Below are positions 1-6,001 of a stretch of 10,998 nt of DNA, in pieces. Below the pieces are notes generated by a model. That model was given only the letters and a program-made list of their open reading frames with translations. It searched no databases and was not told the origin of the DNA. A program made the translations under genes and the position numbers. Within the stretch, counting starts at the first letter, position 1. Each line of letters starts with the position of its first letter. Source of the DNA: CAYXVB01 sp964467785 (GTDB lineage Bacteria; Bdellovibrionota; UBA1018); contig CAYXVB010000120.1 in assembly GCA_964467785.1 (NCBI GenBank), positions 1-10,998 of the forward strand, written 5' to 3'.

Positions 1-432
1 GACGGGGGAGGGCACGCCCTTGAACCAGCGCACGGGGCGCAGGCAGACGTACAGGTCGAGCATTTGGCGAAGCGCCACATTGAGCGAGCGGATGCCGCCG
101 CCGACCGGAGTGGTCAAGGGGCCTTTGATGGACACGAGATAATTGCGAAGCGCGGTCAGCGTGTCTTCGGGAAGCCAGTCGTTGAATTTGTTGAACGCCT
201 TTTCGCCCGCATAGACTTCAAACCACTCGATCTTGCGTTTGCCGCCGTAAGCTTTGGCGACGGCGGCATCGAGGACCGCCTGAGAAGAACGCCAGATATC
301 CGGGCCGGTCCCATCGCCTTCAATGAAAGGAATAATCGGGTTGTTGGGGACCTGAAGTTTCCCGTCCTTGATGGTGATGGTTTCGCCGCGAGTCGGGGCG
401 GTCAGTGACTTGAACTGAGGTGCCTGAGCCAT
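1..432 (-). CDS. icd: NADP-dependent isocitrate dehydrogenase, N-terminal part (runs off left edge)
   Basis: TCA-cycle enzyme that oxidatively decarboxylates isocitrate to 2-oxoglutarate, reducing NADP; cytoplasmic homodimer. I translated the minus strand from the ATG at 432-430. The frame stays open for 144 codons to base 1, so only the N-terminal third is present. Residues 29-43 (VPNNPIIPFIEGDGTG) and 103-123, which contain IKGPLTTPVGGGIRSLN, match the E. coli-type Icd closely. Ser116 in the GGGIRSLN motif aligns with E. coli Ser113, the substrate-binding serine that AceK phosphorylates. Arg122 and Arg132 are the usual isocitrate-contacting arginines. A GGAGG at 449-445 sits 12 bases before the ATG, a rather long spacing. 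The gene diverges from the L,D-transpeptidase gene across a 153-base AT-rich gap. Identification is firm. NADP rather than NAD preference is inferred from overall similarity, because the cofactor-binding part lies outside the window. Confidence 0.95.
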   Translation of the reverse strand, partial: MAQAPQFKSLTAPTRGETITIKDGKLQVPNNPIIPFIEGDGTGPDIWRSSQAVLDAAVAKAYGGKRKIEWFEVYAGEKAFNKFNDWLPEDTLTALRNYLVSIKGPLTTPVGGGIRSLNVALRQMLDLYVCLRPVRWFKGVPSPV

Positions 433-474
433 GTGAAAGGATTGCCTCCGATTAAAAAGAGATAAAGTTAAAGA

Positions 475-493
475 ATCTCTATCTATTAGAGAT
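475..493. repeat. Perfect inverted repeat in the divergent icd/L,D-transpeptidase promoter region
   Basis: ATCTCTA (475-481) and TAGAGAT (487-493) are exact reverse complements separated by TCTAT. The repeat lies between two divergent genes and overlaps the candidate icd -10 box, so it looks like an operator for a dimeric regulator. A third partial copy, AGAGATA, lies at 458-464. No regulator family is recognised from the sequence. Confidence 0.5.
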
Positions 494-509
494 CAAAGTC
501 CCCGGTCAA
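483..509 (-). promoter_or_regulatory. Candidate icd promoter
   Basis: On the minus strand, TTGACC (509-504) is followed after 15 bases by TAATAG (488-483), resembling a housekeeping sigma -35/-10 pair with a short spacer. The -10 falls inside the inverted repeat at 475-493. Other AT-rich combinations nearby could serve instead, so the exact boxes are uncertain. Confidence 0.3.
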
Positions 510-522
510 TCATCAAAAGAAT

Positions 523-551
523 TTGACACGGCAGATAATACAAGATAAAAG
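523..551 (+). promoter_or_regulatory. Candidate promoter of the L,D-transpeptidase gene
   Basis: A consensus -35 TTGACA lies at 523-528. A 4-of-6 -10 can be placed as GATAAA at 544-549 (15-base spacer) or TAAAAG at 546-551 (17-base spacer). This puts transcription start about 25-30 bases before the ATG at 586. The TTG inside the -35 opens the reading frame on paper, but it is better read as promoter than as a start codon. Confidence 0.45.
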
Positions 552-585
552 CACTCAACTTTTCTTGACCCCAAAAGGAGTGTTC

Positions 586-1338
586 ATGAAGTCGTCTGTA
601 AATAGAATTACTTTACTCTCTCTCTCGGCCTTAACTGCCGCCGTCGCCACGGTCTCTCACTCGGCACGGGCCATGCCGGAGGAATCGCAATCCGTTGCAG
701 CCGCCACTCAAGAGGTCGAATGGAACTACGGCGACCTGGGCCGCGAGGATGTCCCCTTATCCATTTCGAATTCAATGCAGGGCCTCGACTACCGGGTCAG
801 CAGCAAGTCTGCCGTGGAAGAGCATTCCCGCAAGCGCGTCCAAATCGTCGTCCACAAATCCATGAAAGAACGTGGCTACCAGTACCTTTCCGTCTCAATC
901 GACGGCAGCGTGCAATTCGAGGCTCCCGTTTCGACCGCCTGGGAACGCCTCGCTCCCGCCAAAACGGGCGGGGCCTATCGCGCAAGCACTCCTGCCGGCA
1001 CCTTCCATCCTGACTCCATCGAGCCCAAGCGCTTTTCCAATCGATGGCAGGTCTGGCTCACCAACGTAATCCGCTTCAACAGCGGCATCTGGATCCACTC
1101 CACCACTCCGGACCACTATGCCGAGCTTGGAGCCCCAGCTTCGGGCGGCTGCGTGCGGATGCATCCCAATGACTCCAAGGTGGTTTGGGACATCATCGCC
1201 AAGTACGGCCTCAAGGAGACTGCCATCACTGTCCAATCCCATGAGTCCGATGAGCCGCAGCTTCCGTGGAAGCTCCAGCCCAAGCGCCAGATCCCGGCCG
1301 ATGTCCAGGCCTGGCGCGTGACCCACAAGATCAAGTGA
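586..1338 (+). CDS. Secreted L,D-transpeptidase (YkuD domain)
   Basis: Predicted periplasmic enzyme of 250 residues that forms or exchanges peptide bonds on peptidoglycan stem peptides through a catalytic cysteine (3-3 cross-links, or attachment of D-amino acids or lipoprotein). Residues 1-29 are a signal peptide: a K/R-containing start, a hydrophobic stretch at 8-24 and an ARA cleavage site before Met30. The YkuD catalytic signature is clear: His171 in GIWIHST and the block SGGCVRM with Ser186, Cys189 and Arg191. The conserved STPAGTF run is at 134-140. I chose the ATG at 586 because AAGGAG (575-580) precedes it by 5 bases and it starts a proper signal peptide. The in-frame TTG at 523 lies in the -35 box. 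No LysM or other wall-binding domain is visible, and the first 80 mature residues match nothing I know. It converges on mepA, which cuts the same class of cross-link. The precise reaction cannot be told from sequence. Confidence 0.92.
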   Translation: MKSSVNRITLLSLSALTAAVATVSHSARAMPEESQSVAAATQEVEWNYGDLGREDVPLSISNSMQGLDYRVSSKSAVEEHSRKRVQIVVHKSMKERGYQYLSVSIDGSVQFEAPVSTAWERLAPAKTGGAYRASTPAGTFHPDSIEPKRFSNRWQVWLTNVIRFNSGIWIHSTTPDHYAELGAPASGGCVRMHPNDSKVVWDIIAKYGLKETAITVQSHESDEPQLPWKLQPKRQIPADVQAWRVTHKIK

Positions 1339-1361
1339 TCGATCGAGCCTGAACGTTCGAT

Positions 1362-2141
1362 TCAATCCTCGAAAAGGGCTTGCAAGGAACTTCCTTGCGA
1401 GCCCTTTTCAACTTCCTGGCAGCCACTGCCCTCGGGCGGAGGAGCCTGGCTTTCGCACTTGGGACTAAAGGCGGGGCACTCGATGCGCACGTGCACGTGG
1501 TTGTCATGCAAAGGCCAGGGCCGAAGTCGGCGCAAAAGCTGCTCCGTCTCGCGCGAGTCGTCGCCCCGGGCTTTCGCGCGCTTGCAGAAAGCTTTCTTGA
1601 TGGCTGGATCGACGAACATTCGATTGATCCGACCGTTGGTGTCGAAAAGCTGTAGAAGCCGCCAATTGCGCTCAACATCAAAATTGGAAGTGACCCGGCC
1701 CTTGACGACAAAAGATTCGTCAAACCCGTCGGTCTTCATCGGATCCGACTCGCGTCGGTCGACGCGGAGATAAGCGAGATCCACATCCAATCCGTTTTGA
1801 TGACTCGCATGTCCTACGGCGGGGCCTCCCTCGCGTTGCGCGATATCGCCGATCTGGACACGCTCGCCGGAGGGGAACTCCTTGCGCATCGCCATGGACA
1901 CGGTGTTCAGCAACTCGAGCAGCTCATGAGTTCCCCAGCTGCGGTTGCGCGGGCGAAAGAGCACGCTGTGAGCCTCGCTTTGGGGAGGAAGAAGCGCGGC
2001 GTTGAGCAACGACCCTTTCGAGTAGAACCCTACTGCCTGAGCGTCACTCCCCGAACCGGAAGTCACGACTTCGCTCACGCCATAGGCGTTGGTGACTACA
2101 GTCATCAATAGGCAACTGACGAGTGATCCGATTTTTAGCAT
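1362..2141 (-). CDS. mepA: Penicillin-insensitive murein DD-endopeptidase (peptidase family M74)
   Basis: Predicted periplasmic zinc peptidase of 259 residues that cleaves peptidoglycan cross-links: D-Ala-mDAP, and in E. coli MepA also mDAP-mDAP. The zinc motif HASHQNGLDVDL spans 111-122, with ligands His114 and Asp121. The second motif LHDNHVHVRI spans 211-220, with His215 and His217 supplying the remaining ligand. The typical Cys-Pro (222-223) and later cysteines follow. Start chosen at ATG 2141: it begins a signal peptide (hydrophobic 4-19) and follows a purine-rich GGGGGA (2151-2146). Longer in-frame starts up to 2228 would run back into thiQ. The length is close to that of E. coli MepA (274). 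The last 15 residues are encoded by a terminator-like hairpin and lie past the conserved core. It follows thiQ by 49 bases on the same strand, so it may be read from the thiamine operon or from its own weak promoter. Confidence 0.92.
   Translation of the reverse strand: MLKIGSLVSCLLMTVVTNAYGVSEVVTSGSGSDAQAVGFYSKGSLLNAALLPPQSEAHSVLFRPRNRSWGTHELLELLNTVSMAMRKEFPSGERVQIGDIAQREGGPAVGHASHQNGLDVDLAYLRVDRRESDPMKTDGFDESFVVKGRVTSNFDVERNWRLLQLFDTNGRINRMFVDPAIKKAFCKRAKARGDDSRETEQLLRRLRPWPLHDNHVHVRIECPAFSPKCESQAPPPEGSGCQEVEKGSQGSSLQALFED
1371..1409 (+). terminator. Long hairpin terminator after the L,D-transpeptidase gene, embedded in the mepA 3' end
   Basis: Arms 1371-1389 and 1391-1409 pair over about 18 base pairs, starting GAAAAGGGCT and ending AGCCCTTTTC, with a loop centred on 1390. 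In plus-strand RNA the only irregular pair is a U-G wobble (1381/1399). In minus-strand RNA the same position is a C-A mismatch, so the plus orientation is the stronger. The flanking A and T runs give the A-tract/T-tract layout of an intrinsic terminator. It begins 33 bases past the transpeptidase stop. It is also coding: the arms encode the last residues of MepA, and the mepA stop (1364-1362) lies beyond it. Confidence 0.8.
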
Positions 2142-2172
2142 CCCATCCCCCTGTTCGCTCTGAAGAGGGAGA

Positions 2173-2201
2173 ACTGAACCACCGCAGCGGCTAATTGTCA
2201 A
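2173..2201 (-). promoter_or_regulatory. Weak candidate mepA promoter overlapping the thiQ 3' end
   Basis: The last thiQ codons contain TTGACA (2201-2196). A 17-base spacer is followed by TTCAGT (2178-2173), which matches only 3 of 6 positions of a -10. If used, the mepA leader would be about 25 bases. The perfect -35 may simply reflect the codons for Phe-Asp-Asn. Confidence 0.25.
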
Positions 2202-2916
2202 AAGGGACAACACGACGCACAGCGCCACCTTTTTGAAGCGCGATGGTCAGGGTTTGGGTGGAGATTGCGCGCATATCGGCTTCATCATGAGTGACTAAAA
2301 GCATCGGAACCGGCCACTCAGCATGCAGCTCGATGAGTTGCTGACGAAGCCTTTCTCTCAGCGCGGGATCCAGCGCGGAAAACGGTTCATCCAGTAAGAG
2401 AAGCCGCGGCTTCCAGACCAGCGCGCGAATAAAGGCCACGCGTTGCGCCTCACCCCCCGAGAGCCCGCCCACTTGGGAATCGGCGTATCGGGTTAGGCCG
2501 AGTTTTTCGAGCCAAGGACGTACCCGAGCCTCGCGGTCCGCGCGTGAAACTCCTCGCATCCGCAATCCGAAGGCGGCATTTTCAAGCACGGTCAGCGAAG
2601 GAAAGAGCGCCTGATCCTGAAAAACAAAGCCGATATCCCGCGACTCGGGCGGAAGTCCAAAAAGCTCACGCTCACCCAAGCGAACACTGCCGCGAGGCGC
2701 CCCAAGCCCGTCAAAAAAACCTGCGATCGCCCGGAGCAAAGTGCTTTTGCCCGAGCCGCTCGGCCCCATGAGCACAACTCGCTCACCGGGCCCGACGCGG
2801 AAGTCCGCGCGCAACTCAAAGTCCAGCTCACGCTCTCCGACGCTCAAGGAGAGTCCTTCGACGTGAAGCGTTTCTCCTGGGAGTCCGTTCACTGCAGCAG
2901 AAGAGGCAGGCTTCAT
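2191..2916 (-). CDS. thiQ: Thiamine ABC transporter ATPase ThiQ
   Basis: Cytoplasmic ATPase of 241 residues that powers thiamine/TPP import with ThiB and ThiP. All ABC motifs are present in order: Walker A GPSGSGKST at 51-59, Q-loop Gln100 in FVFQDQALFP, signature LSGGE at 152-156, Walker B LLLLDEP with Glu177 at 172-178, D-loop SALD at 180-183 and switch His210. It is compact, ending about 30 residues after the H-loop with no C-terminal regulatory domain. This matches ThiQ (about 232 residues) and not the longer FbpC or PotA proteins. The start at 2916 gives an ATGA overlap with the thiP stop and has AAAGGA 7 bases upstream, inside thiP. A start at 2979 would extend into thiP in another frame and is less likely. 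The function call rests mostly on the neighbouring thiB. Confidence 0.93.
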   Translation of the reverse strand: MKPASSAAVNGLPGETLHVEGLSLSVGERELDFELRADFRVGPGERVVLMGPSGSGKSTLLRAIAGFFDGLGAPRGSVRLGERELFGLPPESRDIGFVFQDQALFPSLTVLENAAFGLRMRGVSRADREARVRPWLEKLGLTRYADSQVGGLSGGEAQRVAFIRALVWKPRLLLLDEPFSALDPALRERLRQQLIELHAEWPVPMLLVTHDEADMRAISTQTLTIALQKGGAVRRVVPFDN

Positions 2917-4499
2917 ATGGAATTCCTTTCCCGGCTTCCGAAAGCGAAAACCAGCGTGACTGCACCCGCAGCCAGGCAAAAGAGAGCGGCCGCCACGAAG
3001 CGCGCTTCCTCAAATCGATACTGCCCCATCCAACGGCTCACCAAGAGCGGCAGCGGGATCAGCTCTTCGCTGTAAAAAAAACTCACGGCCGCCACTTCGC
3101 CCAGCGAAGCCGCGAGCACGAGAGTGAAAGCGCTCACGACCGCGACGCGCCACCTACCGCCATCGACGAGCCAGAACGCGCGCGCCGAGGAGGCCCCCAA
3201 CCCGCGGGCGGCGTCGATAAGTCCCAGCGGCATCCGCTGCGCCAACGGCCAGAACATCCGAAATACCACTGGAAAAAAGAGCGTGGCCTGCAAGGCCATC
3301 ATCGCGCCCAGACTTCCCGCGAAAGGGTCCACCCAACGCCGGTATCCAAGCCAGAAGCCCAGCGCCAGCACCAACGCCGAAACGCCCGAGGGCACCATGA
3401 GTACCGCCGAAAGCGCCTCCCGCGTGCGGCCCCGGACCCATCCGGTGGCCAGGATCGCCGCAAGCCCGGCCAACACCGCAAGAGCAGCCGCTCCCATGCC
3501 CAGCTGGAGCGAGATTCCTAGCGCGCGCCAGGCGGTCGCGGCCGATTCGCCCTCCAGTGGGCGCACCCCGCCGAGCACCACAAAATAGGGCACTACAAAG
3601 AGCGCGCAGATCACCGCGACCCAGCCCCCTCCCCCGGGCCCCGGGTGCACCACGCCCCGAAGCGGCGTGACGGCGCGGCTCAAGCTTCGCCGACGCTCCT
3701 CGCGTCCTCGGATTGACAGCACTGCAAGCCAAGGCACGAGAGTCACCCCGAGCTCCCAGAGCGCGCATGCCGCCGCGCCAGGGAGATCCAGAGCACCTGA
3801 ACGCACGCGACTGTAAAGAGCCGTCTCGAGCGTCTCGACCGGCGGCCCGCCCCCGAGCAGAAGCACAAGCGCGAAGCTCATCACACAGGCGCTAAAAGCC
3901 TGGATCGCCGCTGAAAAGAAAGCCCAGCGGACCTCGGGCCAGACCACAAAGCGTAGCGTCGACGAAGGGCGCGCCCCGAGGGTCCGCGCCGCCTCGAGCA
4001 GGCGCGGAGACACCTCCCGCGTCGCGCGCGACACGAGGAGCGCGATCCACGGAGCGTTGTAAACGACATGCGCGAGGATCACCGCGCGGAGAGAATACAG
4101 AATGCCGGAATCACCCAGCGACTCCGCAAGCAGGCCGGAACGCCCAAGCCAGATGACCCAGGCCGTGGCCGCGACCACGGTCGGGATGCCAAACGGAATC
4201 TCCAGCAGCCAGACGCAGATCCGGGCAGCCCTGCCTTGCGTTGCGCCCACCCACAGGCCAAGCGGGACACCCAAAAGCGCCGCCAGCACCGTGCTGACAA
4301 GAGCCTGCTCGATGCTCATCCTGACTGCGTGTAGTACCAGTGGATCGCCTAGCAGCTGAAGCGGTCCGGATACTCCTTGCTCGTTCGAGCTCAGCGTGAA
4401 CTGCAGCAACGATCCCAATGGCACCGCCACCCAGGCGAGCCAAGCGCCGAGCGTGATGACCAAGGCTCCCCGTCCGAGCGCAGGAGGCAGGCGTCTCAT
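2913..4499 (-). CDS. thiP: Thiamine ABC transporter permease ThiP (double-length)
   Basis: Inner-membrane permease of 528 residues, close to E. coli ThiP (536). It is an internal duplication of two six-helix BPD-type transporter modules in one chain. Hydrophobic segments occur at roughly 11-34, 63-86, 94-120, 137-158, 194-217 and 243-262, then again at 293-311, 328-354, 364-386, 396-419, 452-473 and 500-520. Each half has an EAA coupling loop to contact ThiQ: LEAARTLGA at 168-176 and IDAARGLGA at 428-436. GGGPPVETLE at 216-225 is characteristic of the ThiP/FbpB group. The ATG at 4499 overlaps the thiB stop as ATGA and has GGAGG 9 bases upstream, so I prefer it to the in-frame start at 4547 inside thiB. 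Coupled overlaps on both sides indicate one operon. Several long antisense open frames here are by-products of GC-rich coding DNA. Confidence 0.95.
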   Translation of the reverse strand: MRRLPPALGRGALVITLGAWLAWVAVPLGSLLQFTLSSNEQGVSGPLQLLGDPLVLHAVRMSIEQALVSTVLAALLGVPLGLWVGATQGRAARICVWLLEIPFGIPTVVAATAWVIWLGRSGLLAESLGDSGILYSLRAVILAHVVYNAPWIALLVSRATREVSPRLLEAARTLGARPSSTLRFVVWPEVRWAFFSAAIQAFSACVMSFALVLLLGGGPPVETLETALYSRVRSGALDLPGAAACALWELGVTLVPWLAVLSIRGREERRRSLSRAVTPLRGVVHPGPGGGGWVAVICALFVVPYFVVLGGVRPLEGESAATAWRALGISLQLGMGAAALAVLAGLAAILATGWVRGRTREALSAVLMVPSGVSALVLALGFWLGYRRWVDPFAGSLGAMMALQATLFFPVVFRMFWPLAQRMPLGLIDAARGLGASSARAFWLVDGGRWRVAVVSAFTLVLAASLGEVAAVSFFYSEELIPLPLLVSRWMGQYRFEEARFVAAALFCLAAGAVTLVFAFGSRERNSI

Positions 4500-5647
4500 C
4501 GACCTGCGCCTCCGGCTGCCGTTGCGCCTGTCAGGCCGCGCGACCATTCGTGGAGGCCCGCGGCGATCTCCTCGGGGGCTACGGGAAGCCGAACAATCTT
4601 TGAGGGGCGAGGTAGCGCCGCGAAGCTCGGCGGCAGCTTGACCCCCTTACGGGCCGGAAGCATCCAGTTGCGCGTGGGAACAAGCGCCTGCGCGGCGGGC
4701 GTGACGAGGAACTCGAGAAACTCCCGAGCCAGCCGAAGTTTTTTCGGGTCCAGTTCCACTCCGCCGACGAGCGCGGCCCCTTCAATCTGCACCGGGGCGC
4801 CCTCGGCGAGCATGACGGCGCGATACCGGCCTGCAGCATCGCCATGCTCAGCATGATAGGCCTGACTCGTCACATAGCTCCAAACGAGCGGCGCTTCCTT
4901 ACGGAGAAACAATCCGTAGGCCTGGTCCCAGCCCGGTGCCAAAGTCAGCCATTGCTTCCGGAGCGCGGCCACGCGGGCCGCGAAATCCCCGCCGAATACC
5001 GCGCGGGCAAAGAGGGCGAAGCCTTGTCCGGGTGCGGACGTGCGCGGGTCTTCGACGATGAAATTGCGCTTCCACTCAGGTTTGAGCAGATCGTGCAACG
5101 AACTCACAAGCGGCAAGCCGAGCTTCCGAAGCTGTTCCGTGTCCGCGATGAAGGCCATCGGCCCATAATCGTAGGGAACGAATCCCTCGTCGATCTCCGG
5201 GACGCGAACCTCCTCGACGAGATCTTTTTTCGGAAATGGCGCCACCGCAACGGGCAGGTGCACGAACTTCCGCGCGCGTCCCCAGCTCTGGAGATCGAGA
5301 CCGACGATGACATCTCCGAGCGGCGCCTTCGCCGGAGCGCCGCTCCGCTGCCCGCGCGCCTGATCGATCTCCAGGCGCGACAGCATCTGCAGGCTGTCGC
5401 CCGAAGCCAACGTGCGCACCCGGCATCCGCACTTTGCCTCGAAGAGCGGGATCAAAGCGCGGCCCAAGCCACCCTCGGCGACAAAGCTGTCGTAAACGTA
5501 CAGGACCAGCTCAGGCGGAGCGACGCTCGCAGTTGGAGTTGTCGCCCGAGCCGACAAGGCAGACAACACGACTCCCGCGAACAGGAGCGCATGGAGGAAC
5601 AATTCGCGGAGGAAAGCGCGACATGAACGAGGCCTACGGGTGAACAT
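4496..5647 (-). CDS. thiB: Thiamine-binding periplasmic protein ThiB
   Basis: Periplasmic receptor of 383 residues that captures thiamine, TMP or TPP for ThiP/ThiQ. Residues 1-35 form a signal peptide with a long Arg-rich n-region, a hydrophobic core at about 16-32 and a ARA cleavage site. Motifs shared with E. coli ThiB occur in order: YVYDSF near 50-55, DVIVGLD, FVPYDYGPMAF, EDPRTSAPG, GWDQAYGLFL, SYVTSQAYH and PTRNWMLP. The Trp and Tyr residues in the last three are where the E. coli protein stacks and holds thiamine. It is about 55 residues longer than E. coli ThiB (327), from the extended leader, a Pro/Ala-rich stretch before the domain, an insert rich in Ala, Gly and Pro before DVIVGLD and a longer C-terminus. 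ATG 5647 is preferred because GGA lies 5 bases upstream; the adjacent in-frame GTG at 5650 is too close to it. The start lies in an inverted repeat. No TPP riboswitch is visible upstream. Confidence 0.93.
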   Translation of the reverse strand: MFTRRPRSCRAFLRELFLHALLFAGVVLSALSARATTPTASVAPPELVLYVYDSFVAEGGLGRALIPLFEAKCGCRVRTLASGDSLQMLSRLEIDQARGQRSGAPAKAPLGDVIVGLDLQSWGRARKFVHLPVAVAPFPKKDLVEEVRVPEIDEGFVPYDYGPMAFIADTEQLRKLGLPLVSSLHDLLKPEWKRNFIVEDPRTSAPGQGFALFARAVFGGDFAARVAALRKQWLTLAPGWDQAYGLFLRKEAPLVWSYVTSQAYHAEHGDAAGRYRAVMLAEGAPVQIEGAALVGGVELDPKKLRLAREFLEFLVTPAAQALVPTRNWMLPARKGVKLPPSFAALPRPSKIVRLPVAPEEIAAGLHEWSRGLTGATAAGGAGR

Positions 5648-5664
5648 CACTATCCGGTGATGTT
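5643..5664 (-). promoter_or_regulatory. Inverted repeat sequestering the thiB start codon
   Basis: AACATCAC (5643-5650) and GTGATGTT (5657-5664) are exact 8-base reverse complements with a 6-base spacer. In the thiB mRNA this forms a hairpin whose 3' arm contains both possible start codons (GUG and AUG). The only Shine-Dalgarno-like bases (GGA) are in the loop CGGAUA. It could regulate translation as an RNA hairpin, act as a DNA operator, or both. The structure is seen directly; the function is inferred. Confidence 0.6.
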
Positions 5665-5680
5665 ACAGCACAAAGGCGAA

Positions 5681-6001
5681 TCAGCGAAGCTCAGGATTCC
5701 GGTTAGGACCGCCCTTGTTGGTCGGCTTGTCGGGATTGGAATCGTTCGGCGTCTCATCGGATCTCTGCTCGCCCTTGGGCTTGAGCAAACGGAGCTTGTT
5801 AGCGCGGTCCTCAGCATCCACCTCGAAGCGCCAGAGAATCTCGCAGTTCTGAAGATGCGTGGTGGTCTCCTCCTGGGGAGACTTGATGTGAACGATGCCG
5901 TTTTCGTAAAGGGTCAGGTCGGCGTTGTCGACGTAGGTTCCCTCTTCGCCGGGATAGAAGAAGATGACTCTCATCGCGTGCCCTTTTTTCAGAATCCGCA
6001 T
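5681..6001 (-). CDS. Small protein of unknown function at the head of the thiamine operon
   Basis: I do not recognise this 106-residue protein. A compact part at about 10-70 begins MRVIFFYPGEEGTY and continues with alternating hydrophobic and charged residues, suggesting a small beta-rich domain with the striking run SPQEETTTHLQNCEILWRFE at about 41-60. It carries one cysteine, Cys53. The last 35 residues are a hydrophilic tail rich in Pro, Asn, Lys and Asp that should be disordered. No signal peptide or membrane helix is seen, so it is probably cytoplasmic. ATG 6001 is chosen because GGGAGGTGAT (6014-6005), an almost full anti-SD complement, precedes it by 7 bases. The frame stays open upstream to 6166; ATG 6091 with AAGGAG 10 bases upstream is a credible alternative adding 30 residues. 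The stop lies 34 bases before the thiB ATG on the same strand, so co-transcription is likely. Confidence 0.7.
   Translation of the reverse strand: MRILKKGHAMRVIFFYPGEEGTYVDNADLTLYENGIVHIKSPQEETTTHLQNCEILWRFEVDAEDRANKLRLLKPKGEQRSDETPNDSNPDKPTNKGGPNRNPELR

Noticed and set aside
523..585. TTG at 523 as the start of the L,D-transpeptidase
   Set aside because: It lies in the TTGACA -35 box, lacks a ribosome site, and would place a polar stretch before the signal peptide. ATG 586 has AAGGAG at good spacing.
895..1365. Long minus-strand open frame opposite the L,D-transpeptidase gene
   Set aside because: Antisense to a gene with an intact catalytic motif and signal peptide; no recognisable domain. 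It reflects GC-rich codon bias.
2153..2175. Possible hairpin between thiQ and mepA
   Set aside because: GTTC and GAAC can pair but the interior is mismatched and no T-run follows.
3154..3768. 204-codon minus-strand open frame inside thiP
   Set aside because: Same strand, different frame, Gly/Ala/Arg-rich low-complexity product; thiP is intact with EAA motifs in its own frame.
4844..5626. 260-codon plus-strand open frame opposite thiB
   Set aside because: The minus strand encodes a full ThiB with family motifs throughout. The plus-strand product has Arg/Gln/Ala-rich composition and no domain.
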